Source of the DNA: UBA7236 sp964638865
GTDB lineage: Bacteria > Bacteroidota > Bacteroidia > Chitinophagales > BACL12
Assembly: GCA_964638865.1 (NCBI GenBank)
Contig: CAZXBG010000009.1
Location: forward strand, 1-42,351
Direction: 5' to 3'
DNA length: 42,351 bases
The translations under genes were made by a program, and so were the position numbers. Within the stretch, counting starts at the first letter, position 1, and the number at the start of each line of letters is the position of its first letter. Of the stretch, positions 7,517 through 16,593 are shown in pieces. A model generated the notes under the pieces. It saw only the letters and a list, made by a program, of their open reading frames with translations, had not been told where the DNA came from and made no database searches.

Positions 7517-7535
7517 CAACCTAATATTTTTTTAC

Positions 7536-8888
7536 ATGGACGAAAATGCCTTGCTGAATATTTCTCCTATTGATGGTAGATACCACTCCAAAGTATCAGA
7601 ATTATCTGACTATTTTTCTGAATATGCGTTAATCAAATTCAGAATTTATGTTGAGATAGAATATTTTATTGCACTTACTGAATTACCAATCGCTCAATTA
7701 AAAGATTTTGACAGCGACAATAGAAGTAAATTAAGAAAAATTTATAAGAAATTTAATATTGATGAATGTAAACGAATAAAAGAATCGGAACAAAAAATAA
7801 ACCATGATGTAAAGGCTGTTGAATATTATTTAAAAGATAAATTTGAAGACCTCGGTTTTGGCAAATGGAAGGAGTTCATACATTTTGGATTAACATCGCA
7901 GGATATAAATAATACTGCCATACCTATTTCATTTCGGGATTCACTGATAGATGTTTATGCTCCATTGTTGGAAGATCTTATTAATATGCTAAGTGAAATG
8001 GCAATAGCTTGGACAAAGATTCCGATGCTTGCAAGAACCCATGGTCAACCTGCATCACCAACTATGCTGGGAAAAGAAATAAGAGTATTTATTGAGCGAT
8101 TGAGCAAACAAAGAAATGTTTTTAATTCTATACCCTTCAGTGCAAAATTTGGCGGAGCAACCGGCAATTTTAATGCACATTTTGTAGCCTATCCGGATAT
8201 TGACTGGATATTATTTGCAGATGAATTTGTTTCTGCACGTTTAGGTTTAGAGCGATGCAGATATACTACACAAGTTGAACATTACGATAATTTGGCTGCA
8301 GCATTCGATGGTTTAAAAAGAATAAATACCATTTTGATAGACATGTGCCGCGATTTCTGGACCTATATTTCCATGGATTATTTTAAACAAAAAATAAATA
8401 AGGATGAGGTGGGAAGTTCAGCAATGCCGCATAAGGTAAATCCGATCGATTTTGAAAATGCAGAAGGTAATCTCGGAATTGCAAATGCGATATTCGAACA
8501 TCTATCTGCTAAATTACCGATCTCCCGTCTACAACGCGATCTTACCGACTCAACAGTTTTAAGAAATATCGGAGTTCCCATGGCACATTCCGTAATTGCA
8601 TTTAAATCAATTTTAAAAGGTTTGAAAAAAATGCAGGTGAATGAACAGAAAATTCACGAAGACCTGGACAATAATTGGGCTGTAATTTCGGAAGCCATAC
8701 AAACAATTTTGCGCCGCGAAGGATATCCTCAACCTTACGAAGCACTAAAAGATTTGACCCGTAACGGAGAAAAGATCACAAAAGAAACAATGCGTATATT
8801 TATTGACGGACTAGACATCACCGAAGATATTAAAGAACAATTAAGAGGCATTAGTCCTTTCAACTACACCGGTATGCGTTATTTCTGA
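7536..8888 (+). CDS. purB: adenylosuccinate lyase
   Basis: Catalyses two steps of purine synthesis: SAICAR to AICAR plus fumarate, and adenylosuccinate to AMP plus fumarate. The 450-residue product belongs to the fumarase/aspartase superfamily. The flexible signature loop SSAMPHKVNPIDFENAEGN sits near residue 293 with its catalytic Ser, and ARTHGQPASPTMLGKE and TSQDINNTA carry other active-site residues. Length matches the E. coli-type enzyme (456). The ATG at 7536 follows a -7 element by 19 bases. The DUF5522 gene starts 19 bp downstream and may share the transcript. Confidence 0.97.
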   Translation: MDENALLNISPIDGRYHSKVSELSDYFSEYALIKFRIYVEIEYFIALTELPIAQLKDFDSDNRSKLRKIYKKFNIDECKRIKESEQKINHDVKAVEYYLKDKFEDLGFGKWKEFIHFGLTSQDINNTAIPISFRDSLIDVYAPLLEDLINMLSEMAIAWTKIPMLARTHGQPASPTMLGKEIRVFIERLSKQRNVFNSIPFSAKFGGATGNFNAHFVAYPDIDWILFADEFVSARLGLERCRYTTQVEHYDNLAAAFDGLKRINTILIDMCRDFWTYISMDYFKQKINKDEVGSSAMPHKVNPIDFENAEGNLGIANAIFEHLSAKLPISRLQRDLTDSTVLRNIGVPMAHSVIAFKSILKGLKKMQVNEQKIHEDLDNNWAVISEAIQTILRREGYPQPYEALKDLTRNGEKITKETMRIFIDGLDITEDIKEQLRGISPFNYTGMRYF

Positions 8889-8907
8889 TATTCAATTATA
8901 TTATTCC

Positions 8908-9057
8908 ATGTCAGAAAAAAAACAAATCGAAAATATCGATTACTACATAAATAAAGACGGCCTACTTGTTTTTACCGCTAAATATTTATTGGAAAGAGGA
9001 TACTGTTGCGCAAACGGATGTTTCCATTGTCCATACAGGGCGAAGGAAACAAAATAG
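8908..9057 (+). CDS. DUF5522 small cysteine-rich protein (49 aa)
   Basis: A short gene that size cut-offs easily miss. Translation from the ATG at 8908 gives 49 residues with the pattern DYYINKDGLLVFTAKYLLER, then GYCCANGCFHCPY. This is the DUF5522 signature as I know it: a 'YY..G..VFT..YLL.RG.CC...C.HCPY' block. The Cys and His residues C33, C34, C38, H40 and C41 could bind zinc or an Fe-S cluster, but no function is established. It follows purB by 19 bp on the same strand, so it is probably co-transcribed. Its downstream neighbour is convergent. Confidence 0.8.
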   Translation: MSEKKQIENIDYYINKDGLLVFTAKYLLERGYCCANGCFHCPYRAKETK

Positions 9058-9140
9058 AACCGAATTGCCGATGGGATGGGACTTATATGGTTAATAATGT
9101 TTGCATGGTTTGCAAAAGCTTCCTGCTTGCCGGATTCACG

Positions 9141-9161
9141 ACTCACCGCTCACCACTCGCC
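9141..9161. repeat. heptameric repeat between convergent genes
   Basis: Three units ACTCACC, GCTCACC, ACTCGCC (minus strand GGCGAGT, GGTGAGC, GGTGAGT) end one base before the stop codon of the permease gene. The rest of 9058-9162 holds no recognisable feature. Confidence 0.7.
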
Positions 9162-9162
9162 A

Positions 9163-10398
9163 TTAATTAAATCGTATCGCTTTAATAGGTTGAATTTTGG
9201 CAACAAGTAGGGAGGGGATAATTAAAAACACCAATGAAATAATAAACGTACCGGCATTTATTGCGAGCACCCATAAAATATTTATCTGAACAGGTGCCGT
9301 AGATACATAATAAGATTCTTCAGGCAATTTAATAAATCCGAATTGTTGTTGCAGAATACATAATCCCAATCCTACTAAATTGCCCCATAACATTCCGCGC
9401 AAAATGATATTAGACGCATTCAGCAAAAATATTTTTCGGATAGAAGCATTATTGGACCCAAGTGCTTTTAAAACACCGATCATATTAGTTCGTTCGAGAA
9501 TAAGAATGAGTAAACTGGTAACCATATTAATTAAAGCAACCAAAATCATAAGCGTTAAAATTATCCATTCATTTACTTTCTGCAAATTCAACCAATCAAA
9601 TACACTGGGAATTATCTGTTGAATAGTTTGCACATCCCAGAATGGATCCGCTTTTTTATCTACCAGTTTTTCAATTTCGCCGGTCTTTTCAGGATCGTCC
9701 ACAAATACTTCATACCCCCCGATCTGATCTGCCTGCCAATTATTTAAACGTTGTATATGTCGTATGTCTACCAATACAAATAATTTATCGAATTCTTCCA
9801 GACCTGTATTGTAAATGCCATTTATTCTTAATTTCCGGTACATTTGTTCGTAATCGCCATTTTCCTTTTGGTCGATGATGTGTATTAACACACTATCTCC
9901 AATCACAAAATTTAAACGGTCGGCAGTTGACCTTGAGATAACCATTCCTCTTGAAACAAGCGAATCAGTGAGGGTAATTCCCTTTCCATCCAACATGAAT
10001 TTATCAAATTGTTCCCAATCAAAATCAGCACCAATTCCCTTTAAAATAATGCCTTCGATATCGGTCTTCGTTCTGATAATGGCCGCCTTTCTTGCATAAA
10101 CCTGCATTCCTGTAACCCCCGAAATCTTTTGCACCTCCTCCACAAATTCCTGTTTGCGTGGAATAGGTTCATCATCAAATGAATTCCGTAAACTCTGTTT
10201 TGCAATATTCACATGTCCCCAAAATCCATACACTTTATCAGAAATTGTTGATCGAAAACCATTCACCAGTGATGTGGATATGATCATAACTGCAAGACTC
10301 AAAGCAATTGCAACGCGTGCTATCCCGATAATCAATCTCGAAAAAGAGCGTTCTTTATTATGGAGTATTCGTTTAGTAACAAAAAATTCAAACCACAT
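9163..10398 (-). CDS. ABC transporter permease, LolC/LolE-FtsX type
   Basis: Inner-membrane permease of the type that, with a LolD-like ATPase, releases lipoproteins from the inner membrane; MacB-like export is an alternative. The 411-residue product has one TM helix near 22-47, a large periplasmic domain of about 230 residues (MacB-PCD type), then three TM helices near 277-300, 335-355 and 374-400 (FtsX domain). The phrase ERTNMIGVLKALGSNNASIRKIF is the usual cytoplasmic coupling segment. The ATG at 10398 is preferred over the TTG at 10404. No ATPase gene is adjacent, which is common for LolCE-type genes in Bacteroidota. Divergent from the NamZ-like gene with a 48-bp gap. Confidence 0.88.
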   Translation of the reverse strand: MWFEFFVTKRILHNKERSFSRLIIGIARVAIALSLAVMIISTSLVNGFRSTISDKVYGFWGHVNIAKQSLRNSFDDEPIPRKQEFVEEVQKISGVTGMQVYARKAAIIRTKTDIEGIILKGIGADFDWEQFDKFMLDGKGITLTDSLVSRGMVISRSTADRLNFVIGDSVLIHIIDQKENGDYEQMYRKLRINGIYNTGLEEFDKLFVLVDIRHIQRLNNWQADQIGGYEVFVDDPEKTGEIEKLVDKKADPFWDVQTIQQIIPSVFDWLNLQKVNEWIILTLMILVALINMVTSLLILILERTNMIGVLKALGSNNASIRKIFLLNASNIILRGMLWGNLVGLGLCILQQQFGFIKLPEESYYVSTAPVQINILWVLAINAGTFIISLVFLIIPSLLVAKIQPIKAIRFN

Positions 10399-10412
10399 CA
10401 GCAATTACTTTA

Positions 10413-10420
10413 TAACTTTG
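10413..10420 (+). promoter_or_regulatory. candidate -7 element for the namZ-fmt unit
   Basis: TAACTTTG fits TAnnTTTG, 26 bases before the ATG at 10447. No clear -33 element. Confidence 0.4.
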
Positions 10421-10446
10421 GCGTTAGTTTTGAAATAGACCTATAC

Positions 10447-11724
10447 ATGAATGTACTTTTTTCTTCCATACTTTGTTTACTTCTCACAAACGCCTGTAAA
10501 AATAGGGAATCTACAATTGATATAAATTCGGAAAATACAGCAAATTTTTTTTCCCATGATAGCAGTTCGCTATATGCTACGGATATTCTCACCGGAGCTG
10601 ATCAAACGGCGCTTTGGTTACCGCTGCTCAAAGGAAAATATGTTTCCTGTGTAGTAAATCAAACCTCTGTTATTGGAAAAACGCATGTTGTTGATTCCAT
10701 TTTAGGATCCGGCATTAATGTAGTTAATATTTTTGCACCGGAACATGGATTTAGGGGAACAGAGGATGCGGGTGCTACAATTTTAAATTCAAAAGATACA
10801 AAAACTGGCCTGCAGGTAATTTCATTGTATGGCGCAAATAAAAAGCCGCAATGGAATGACATTGCTGATGCCGAAATAATCATTTTTGATATTCAGGATG
10901 TTGGTGCACGTTTTTATACTTATATTTCTACCCTGCATTATGTAATGGAAGCCTGTGCAGAAAATAAAAAACAACTTATCATTCTCGATCGTCCTAATCC
11001 AAATGGATTTTATGTGGATGGTCCCATTTTACAAAAAGAATTTTCCTCCTTCGTTGGCATGCATCCTGTTCCCATTGTGCACGGAATGACTATTGGAGAA
11101 TATGCGCAAATGATAAACGGTGAAAAATGGCTTGCGAATGGTGTGCAATGTGATATTATTGTGATTCCATGCAAAAATTACGATCACAAAAAATATTATG
11201 AAGTAAAAATTCCGCCTTCCCCAAATTTAAAATCGATGAAGGCAATTTATTTGTATCCTTCTCTTTGTTTGTTTGAAGGAACAAATGTGAGTGTTGGGAG
11301 AGGGACGGATAAACCATTTGAAATTTTTGGATCTCCCTATTTACCTGAATTTGTATTGGGTGATCATACAGCACAGATTGACTTTACCCCAAAATCAGGG
11401 ATCGGTTCTAAAGCACCGCCATTTATGAATCAAAAATGTTATGGCTTTGATTATTCCGTTTTAGATCCATTTTTTATTCGAAACCGCATCATCGGTAATG
11501 GTTTAAGTTTACATGAAATCACCACCTCTTATAAATTTTTTGAAGATAAAAATAAATTTTTCCTTGAAAATAATTTCTTCAATAAGTTAGCAGGTAATGA
11601 AGAATTGATGCAACAAATAAAAGCCGGTTTAAGTGAGGAAGAAATTAAATTGAGTTGGCAAGATGATCTCATAACCTTTAAACAAATCAGAAAAAAATAT
11701 TTACTTTATCCCGATTTCGAATAA
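10447..11724 (+). CDS. DUF1343 / NamZ-like exo-beta-N-acetylmuramidase, lipoprotein
   Basis: The DUF1343 family includes NamZ, an exo-lyase/hydrolase that removes terminal N-acetylmuramic acid from peptidoglycan fragments during wall recycling. The 425-residue product shows the family blocks IFAPEHGFRGTEDAGA, IFDIQDVGARFYTYISTLHY, DRPNPNG, PIVHGMTIGEYA and FEGTNVSVGRGTDKPFE. The ATG at 10447 gives a short lipoprotein-type signal ending LTNAC (Cys17), pointing to an envelope location; the lipobox is slightly atypical (Thr at -3). The open frame begins 29 codons earlier, inside the divergent permease gene. The stop codon touches the fmt ATG directly, so the two genes are surely one transcript. 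Exact substrate is inferred from the family. Confidence 0.9.
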   Translation: MNVLFSSILCLLLTNACKNRESTIDINSENTANFFSHDSSSLYATDILTGADQTALWLPLLKGKYVSCVVNQTSVIGKTHVVDSILGSGINVVNIFAPEHGFRGTEDAGATILNSKDTKTGLQVISLYGANKKPQWNDIADAEIIIFDIQDVGARFYTYISTLHYVMEACAENKKQLIILDRPNPNGFYVDGPILQKEFSSFVGMHPVPIVHGMTIGEYAQMINGEKWLANGVQCDIIVIPCKNYDHKKYYEVKIPPSPNLKSMKAIYLYPSLCLFEGTNVSVGRGTDKPFEIFGSPYLPEFVLGDHTAQIDFTPKSGIGSKAPPFMNQKCYGFDYSVLDPFFIRNRIIGNGLSLHEITTSYKFFEDKNKFFLENNFFNKLAGNEELMQQIKAGLSEEEIKLSWQDDLITFKQIRKKYLLYPDFE

Positions 11725-12642
11725 ATGCAACACAATCTCAAAATAATTTACATGGGCACTCCCGAATTTGCAGTTCCGGGATTAAAAATATTATTGGAAA
11801 ACGGATTTAATATTGTTGCAGTAGTAACCTCTCCTGATAAACCTTCCGGAAGAGGATTACAACTACATAAGTCGCCTGTAAAACAATTTGCCTTGGCAAA
11901 CAACATTTCAGTTTTACAGCCCGAAAAATTAAAAAATGAAGATTTTATAACTCAGCTGCGATCTTACCATGCCGATCTTCAGGTTGTAGTGGCATTTCGC
12001 ATGTTGCCGGAAATAGTCTGGAACATGCCAAGGCTTGGAACCCTTAATTTACATGCTTCACTTCTGCCCGATTATAGAGGAGCTGCTCCAATTAATCATG
12101 TTATAATCAATGGGGAAAAAGTTACCGGAGCTACCACTTTTTTTCTGAAACAGGAAATAGATACAGGTGATATTCTTTTATCTGAAAAAATAAATATTGA
12201 AGAAGAGGATGATGCGGGTTCTTTACATGATAAATTAATGAATTTAGGCGCCGAATTAATTTTAAAAACGGTAATTCAAATTGAGGACGAAAAATACAGA
12301 CTAATACCTCAAACAACATCCTCCCAAAAAATTGCACCTAAAATATTTAAAGAAAACTGTTTGATCAATTGGAACAACTCCGGTGAAAACATTCGAAATT
12401 TTATTCGGGGATTATCGCCATACCCGGGAGCATTTACTATTTTAAATAACAAATCCCTAAAAATTTTCAAAGTGGAAAAAGAATTAAATGCCCTCAAGGA
12501 GACACCCGGAAAATTAATTTCAGATAATAATTCCTTTATTAAATTTGCAACTAACGATGGTTACATACATGTTCTGGAACTGCAATTAGAAGGCAAAAAA
12601 AGAATGTCCACTCCCGAATTCTTAAGGGGAAATAAGTTGTAA
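11725..12642 (+). CDS. fmt: methionyl-tRNA formyltransferase
   Basis: Formylates Met-tRNAi using 10-formyltetrahydrofolate for translation initiation. The 305-residue product has the N-terminal start IIYMGTPEFAVPGL, the formyl-THF site LNLHASLLPDYRGAAPIN near 109-125, DTGDILL, and the C-terminal OB-like domain with IRGLSPYPGAF. Length is normal. It starts at the base after the namZ stop codon, so translation is probably coupled. The downstream space 12643-13080 has repeats and no clear terminator. Confidence 0.97.
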   Translation: MQHNLKIIYMGTPEFAVPGLKILLENGFNIVAVVTSPDKPSGRGLQLHKSPVKQFALANNISVLQPEKLKNEDFITQLRSYHADLQVVVAFRMLPEIVWNMPRLGTLNLHASLLPDYRGAAPINHVIINGEKVTGATTFFLKQEIDTGDILLSEKINIEEEDDAGSLHDKLMNLGAELILKTVIQIEDEKYRLIPQTTSSQKIAPKIFKENCLINWNNSGENIRNFIRGLSPYPGAFTILNNKSLKIFKVEKELNALKETPGKLISDNNSFIKFATNDGYIHVLELQLEGKKRMSTPEFLRGNKL

Positions 12643-12719
12643 TCTGCGAAAAAAATGCTCGCAAATAGGTGTAATGTGTTTAAATTGCCGGCTTCAGTTT
12701 GACTTTTTATTGTACCCAT

Positions 12720-13078
12720 GTTCTATTTAATTTATTCTCGCAAAGGCGCAAAGATGTGGTTTATGTTTAAATTGCTCGCTTCATTTTATCTTTTTACTGC
12801 AGATTTGTTTTATTTTATTTTTTCTCGCAAAGCCGCAAAGAAGTGTTATGTGTTTAAATTGCTTGATGCATTTTATCTTTTTATTACAGATTTGTTTTAT
12901 TTTATTTTTTCACACTATGAAATAATTACTATAAGTTAGAAAAATATACGAAAACCACCTTATTCCACCCCACAAACCTTTGCGCCTTTGCGTGAAAAAA
13001 AACACCCTTCGAAAAAAAACACATCATTACTTATAAACACACCCTTTGCGGAAAAAACACAAACCTTTGCGTGAAAAA
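12720..13078. repeat. 87-bp tandem repeat and CTTTGCG-type inverted repeats
   Basis: The gene-free stretch 12643-13080 contains an 87-bp unit (starting TTCTCGCAAAG at 12735 and 12822, with a decayed third start near 12909). The unit length is a multiple of three, so a 73-codon open frame runs through it. The first copy holds CGCAAAGGCGCAAAG (12739-12753), whose perfect inverse CTTTGCGCCTTTGCG lies at 12978-12992. Two further CCTTTGCG-plus-A-tract copies follow to 13077. I see no gene. Confidence 0.8.
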
Positions 13079-13080
13079 AA

Positions 13081-14037
13081 TCAGAACCATCTGATTTTTC
13101 TGAATACCATGTAAAGTATCACTGAAACCAAAACGGCAAGAAACATAATGATATAAAATCCATTTACATTATGATCAAATGGCAGCGTAATAAAATTCAT
13201 TCCAAAAAAACTTGCAATTAACGTTGGAACCATTAATATGATGGTAATGGATGTCAATCGTTTCATCACCGAGTTCAGATTATTGGAAATAATGGAACCA
13301 AAAGCATCCATAGTGCCGTTTAAGATATTGGTATAAACAGTGGCCATTTCCAGCGCCTGACTGCTGTCGATAATAATATCGCTCAGGTAATCATTTTTTT
13401 CTTCGTCGTTTTTAATGCCGAGAAAATTAGTGCGCTGAATTTTCATCATCAGCAATTCGTTGGCACGCAGATCCGTTACAAAATACACTAATGATTTTTG
13501 AATATTCAACAACTTTGCAAGTTCCGTATTTCTACTCGAATGCATCAATTCCTTTTCAATGAGGTAACGCTTTTTATTCATTTCATTCAAATACTGAATA
13601 AAATAAAAAACGTTTTTCTCAAATATCTTCATCACGATCATTTCTTTTTGATTCGGCGATAAATGTTTTATCGCAATAGAGAAGAACCAGTCAATCACTT
13701 TATTTTGTGCTGAACTGATGATGATATTATAATCGTTGGTGAGAATGATACCAATTGGAATAGTAATATAAAATGCGTCGTTATCAATGCTGTTCTCCAT
13801 ATCGTTTTCGATAGGAATATTGATCACGATTAGTTTTACATTATCGTCCTGCTCAAAGCGGGAACGCTCGTTTATATCTATGGAGTCAAGTAAATAATCG
13901 ATTGGAATATCAATTGCGTTGCTTAAAGTTGCAAGGCGTTTGTGATCGAAGGGAGGGTGTACATTTATCCAGCAGTCTTTTTCAGGCCTTTCGATCTCTA
14001 CAATCGCATTATCTGTTTTTTTGTAGTATTTGATCAT
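13081..14037 (-). CDS. corA: CorA family divalent metal ion transporter
   Basis: Homopentameric inner-membrane channel for Mg2+ (Co2+/Ni2+ in some members). The 318-residue product has the large cytosolic N-terminal domain and long stalk helix. Two C-terminal TM helices are split by the family motif GMNF (279-282), with SITIILMVPTLIASFF before it and a basic tail RKIRWF. Length is typical. Start at the ATG 14037. A well-formed promoter lies at 14073-14102. dapF lies upstream on the same strand but ends about 100 bp away, with this promoter between, so the genes are probably separate units. Confidence 0.95.
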   Translation of the reverse strand: MIKYYKKTDNAIVEIERPEKDCWINVHPPFDHKRLATLSNAIDIPIDYLLDSIDINERSRFEQDDNVKLIVINIPIENDMENSIDNDAFYITIPIGIILTNDYNIIISSAQNKVIDWFFSIAIKHLSPNQKEMIVMKIFEKNVFYFIQYLNEMNKKRYLIEKELMHSSRNTELAKLLNIQKSLVYFVTDLRANELLMMKIQRTNFLGIKNDEEKNDYLSDIIIDSSQALEMATVYTNILNGTMDAFGSIISNNLNSVMKRLTSITIILMVPTLIASFFGMNFITLPFDHNVNGFYIIMFLAVLVSVILYMVFRKIRWF

Positions 14038-14072
14038 GACTCTCCATCTGGACGGTTAAAAATTTGGACGCG

Positions 14073-14102
14073 CAAAGATAGCCTTTTATATCTACAATCA
14101 AA
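14073..14102 (-). promoter_or_regulatory. corA promoter (Bacteroidota type)
   Basis: On the minus strand: TTTG (complement of 14099-14102), 18 bases, TATCTTTG (complement of 14073-14080). The ATG is 36 bases further on. Confidence 0.75.
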
Positions 14103-14138
14103 AAGATTCTGTTATTGTGCAGTGTGGTGGGATAATGA

Positions 14139-14927
14139 TCAGGGGTAGGCTACCTCACCAGCAAAAACAAATTCACCGGGACCGATCAGCCATATTTCTT
14201 CAAAACTATTATCAGCAGTTTTAGTAAATGCCACCCGGAGTGGTCCTCCCATAGTTTCCATATTTACAATATGTGATCCTGCTTCGAATTGTTTTTTCAA
14301 AACATAACAGATTGCAGCGGCAGTTACCCCGGTTCCACAAGAGAGCGTTTCCTCCTCCACTCCCCGTTCGTATGTTCTGATGTGCAGATTGCCATTTTGC
14401 TCCTCTAAAAAATTAATATTGATACCATCAGACATAAACGCCTCACTATACCGTATTGCTGCGCCGAATGTTTTGATATCCATTTTATTAAGCTCGGAAA
14501 CAAAAGTGACATAATGCGGAGATCCCGTATTTAATTGCCAGTGGTTATCTCCAGCGATTACATTGTGCACGTTTTGCATCTTTAGAGAAACTATTTCCTT
14601 GTTTATAGTAGCCTCATGCTCCCCATCAACAGCAAGAAAACGATATTTCTCCTTAACCGGCCCAACCATTCTGACAAAATTTACCATACATCTGCCACCA
14701 TTTCCGCACATCGAACTTTCTCTCCCGTCGGCATTGTAATAAATCATTTCAAAGTCATAATCCTTATGATTTTGCAGCAGCATAACGCCATCAGCACCAA
14801 TTCCAAAATGTCGGTCGCATATTTTTGCAACCCAGGCGTCATTATTTCTGTCAATAATATTATCGCGATTATCGAAAATGATAAAATCATTTCCAGTTCC
14901 CTGATATTTATAAAACTTTAATAACAT
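14139..14927 (-). CDS. dapF: diaminopimelate epimerase
   Basis: Converts LL- to meso-diaminopimelate for lysine and peptidoglycan synthesis, by a two-cysteine, cofactor-free mechanism. The 262-residue product has both catalytic Cys motifs: C74 in SSMCGNGGRC and C197 in LSCGTGVTAA. The N-terminal FYKYQGTGNDFIIFDN is diagnostic. Length is normal. It is divergent from the HtrA gene across a 116-bp gap with no strong promoter match. Confidence 0.97.
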   Translation of the reverse strand: MLLKFYKYQGTGNDFIIFDNRDNIIDRNNDAWVAKICDRHFGIGADGVMLLQNHKDYDFEMIYYNADGRESSMCGNGGRCMVNFVRMVGPVKEKYRFLAVDGEHEATINKEIVSLKMQNVHNVIAGDNHWQLNTGSPHYVTFVSELNKMDIKTFGAAIRYSEAFMSDGININFLEEQNGNLHIRTYERGVEEETLSCGTGVTAAAICYVLKKQFEAGSHIVNMETMGGPLRVAFTKTADNSFEEIWLIGPGEFVFAGEVAYP

Positions 14928-15043
14928 GAATTACGTTAAAAGCATTTAAAACCGTTAAATATAGTTAGCGAAAATACGACAATCTTTCAGTTTGCGTTTT
15001 GTGCATGAAATTTGTTGAATAGAATTAAAATAAAAAAATAAAT

Positions 15044-16489
15044 ATGAAAGTAAAAAATCTCTTTGTAACCGCCCTCATTGCAATTGTCAGCACAGTTGTA
15101 ACATTGGCCATGTATGAAAAGTTTTATAACGGGGATTTTGGTGGATCGAACTCACTAGATAATCCCTTTCAACTAACTAGCGCTAATTTCCCTGTTGCCC
15201 CGAGTGGCATGGCTCCCGTAGATTTCACCTATGCTGCAGCTTTAACAACACCATCTGTGGTGCATGTAAAAACTACCTACAAACAAACAGGTTCCGCTGG
15301 AACGCAGGATGATATTTTTCGCCAATTTTTTGGTGATGATTTTAATTGGGGAGAAGGAAACCAACAGGCATCAGGTTCAGGGGTAATTATAAGCGACGAT
15401 GGTTATATCGTTACAAATTACCATGTTGTAAAAAATGCAGATAAAATTCAGGTAGTATTTTTCGACAGGCACCAGGCAATTGCCGAATTGGTTGCCAGTG
15501 ACCCATCCACAGATATCGCAGTTTTAAGAGTTGATTTGAAAGATCTTCCCAATATTAAATTCGGAGATTCTGATTCGGTGAGGGTTGGTGACTGGGTTAT
15601 GGCAGTAGGAAATCCATTTGACCTAGCATCTACAGTTACCGCAGGAATTGTGAGTGCAAAGGGTCGCAAGATCGATATTTTGGGGGAGAATGCCTCTACA
15701 CCTGTTGAGTCATTTATTCAAACAGATGCAGCTGTTAATCCCGGTAACAGTGGTGGTGCATTGGTGAATTTACAAGGTCAATTGATCGGAATAAATACAG
15801 CTATTGCAACCCCAACAGGCACTTTTGCAGGATATTCCTTTGCAGTTCCTGTAAATATTGTGAAAAAAGTGGTAGCTGACCTAACAAAATATGGTGTAGT
15901 GCAACGCGCTTATTTGGGCGTTGAAGTGGATGTTACGAAAGATGATTTGGGTGGTGTTTATGTATCCACAGTGGTAGATGGCTCCGGAGCGAAGGATGCA
16001 GGTATAGAAACTGGTGATATTATTACACATATAAATAATGCTCCTATTCAATCCTTCCCCGAATTACAGGAGCAGTTGAGTAAATATGGTCCCGGTGATA
16101 AAGTGAATGTAAATGTGATTCGCGACAAGGATCGCAAAAATTTAGTTGTCCTTTTAAAAAATCAAAAAGGTAATACAGAGATCGTAAAACGCGAGACAAA
16201 TGAAATGGTGCAGAGTTTAGGCATTGAAACTGAGGATGTTAATACCAAAGAAGCAGAATATTATAATATTAATGGTGGCGTAAAAGTTACCGGAATTAAA
16301 AATGGAAAGATATATCAGCAGACCAGAATCCGAACTGGATTCATAATTACTTCAGTTGATGAAGAAAAAATTTCAAATTATAACGATTTGGCAAAAATTT
16401 TGCAGGATAAAGCTGGAAAGAATGTAATTATTGAAGGAATTTATCCGACTTTCCCGAACAAAATTTATAATTATGGGTTAAGTCTATAA
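15044..16489 (+). CDS. HtrA/DegP-type periplasmic serine protease
   Basis: Envelope quality-control protease and chaperone. The 481-residue product has an N-terminal membrane signal (about 5-24), a trypsin-like domain with the triad H127 (TNYHVV), D157 (STDIAVL) and S236 (NPGNSGGAL), and two C-terminal PDZ domains (about 280-375 and 390-470; the second is more divergent). The extension before the protease domain and the length are typical of Bacteroidota DegP/DegQ homologues. A strong terminator at 16522-16563 ends the transcript. No upstream element matching TAnnTTTG exactly was found, so it may use another sigma factor, as stress proteases often do (inference). Confidence 0.93.
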   Translation: MKVKNLFVTALIAIVSTVVTLAMYEKFYNGDFGGSNSLDNPFQLTSANFPVAPSGMAPVDFTYAAALTTPSVVHVKTTYKQTGSAGTQDDIFRQFFGDDFNWGEGNQQASGSGVIISDDGYIVTNYHVVKNADKIQVVFFDRHQAIAELVASDPSTDIAVLRVDLKDLPNIKFGDSDSVRVGDWVMAVGNPFDLASTVTAGIVSAKGRKIDILGENASTPVESFIQTDAAVNPGNSGGALVNLQGQLIGINTAIATPTGTFAGYSFAVPVNIVKKVVADLTKYGVVQRAYLGVEVDVTKDDLGGVYVSTVVDGSGAKDAGIETGDIITHINNAPIQSFPELQEQLSKYGPGDKVNVNVIRDKDRKNLVVLLKNQKGNTEIVKRETNEMVQSLGIETEDVNTKEAEYYNINGGVKVTGIKNGKIYQQTRIRTGFIITSVDEEKISNYNDLAKILQDKAGKNVIIEGIYPTFPNKIYNYGLSL

Positions 16490-16521
16490 GAAGATATAGG
16501 GTAATTGGGTTTTCAAATGTG

Positions 16522-16563
16522 AGCCCCGCTAAGATTTCTCTCGAAGTCCGCGGGGCTTTTTTA
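16522..16563 (+). terminator. Rho-independent terminator of the HtrA gene
   Basis: AGCCCCGC (16522-16529) pairs with GCGGGGCT (16550-16557), followed by a run of T to 16562. It lies between the convergent ends of the protease and pdhB genes. No T run appears on the minus strand. Confidence 0.9.
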
Positions 16564-16593
16564 TTTGCGAATATCCAAGCTTTGAAGCAAACC

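Noticed and set aside
8943..9146. 67-codon minus-strand frame opposite the DUF5522 gene
   Set aside because: It is a shadow of the DUF5522 gene, with no family features.
10360..10446. 29-codon extension of the NamZ-like protein
   Set aside because: It overlaps the divergent permease gene and would bury the lipoprotein signal.
12718..12939. 73-codon open frame on the plus strand
   Set aside because: It is the 87-bp tandem repeat read in frame; the peptide is duplicated and low in complexity, with no family match.
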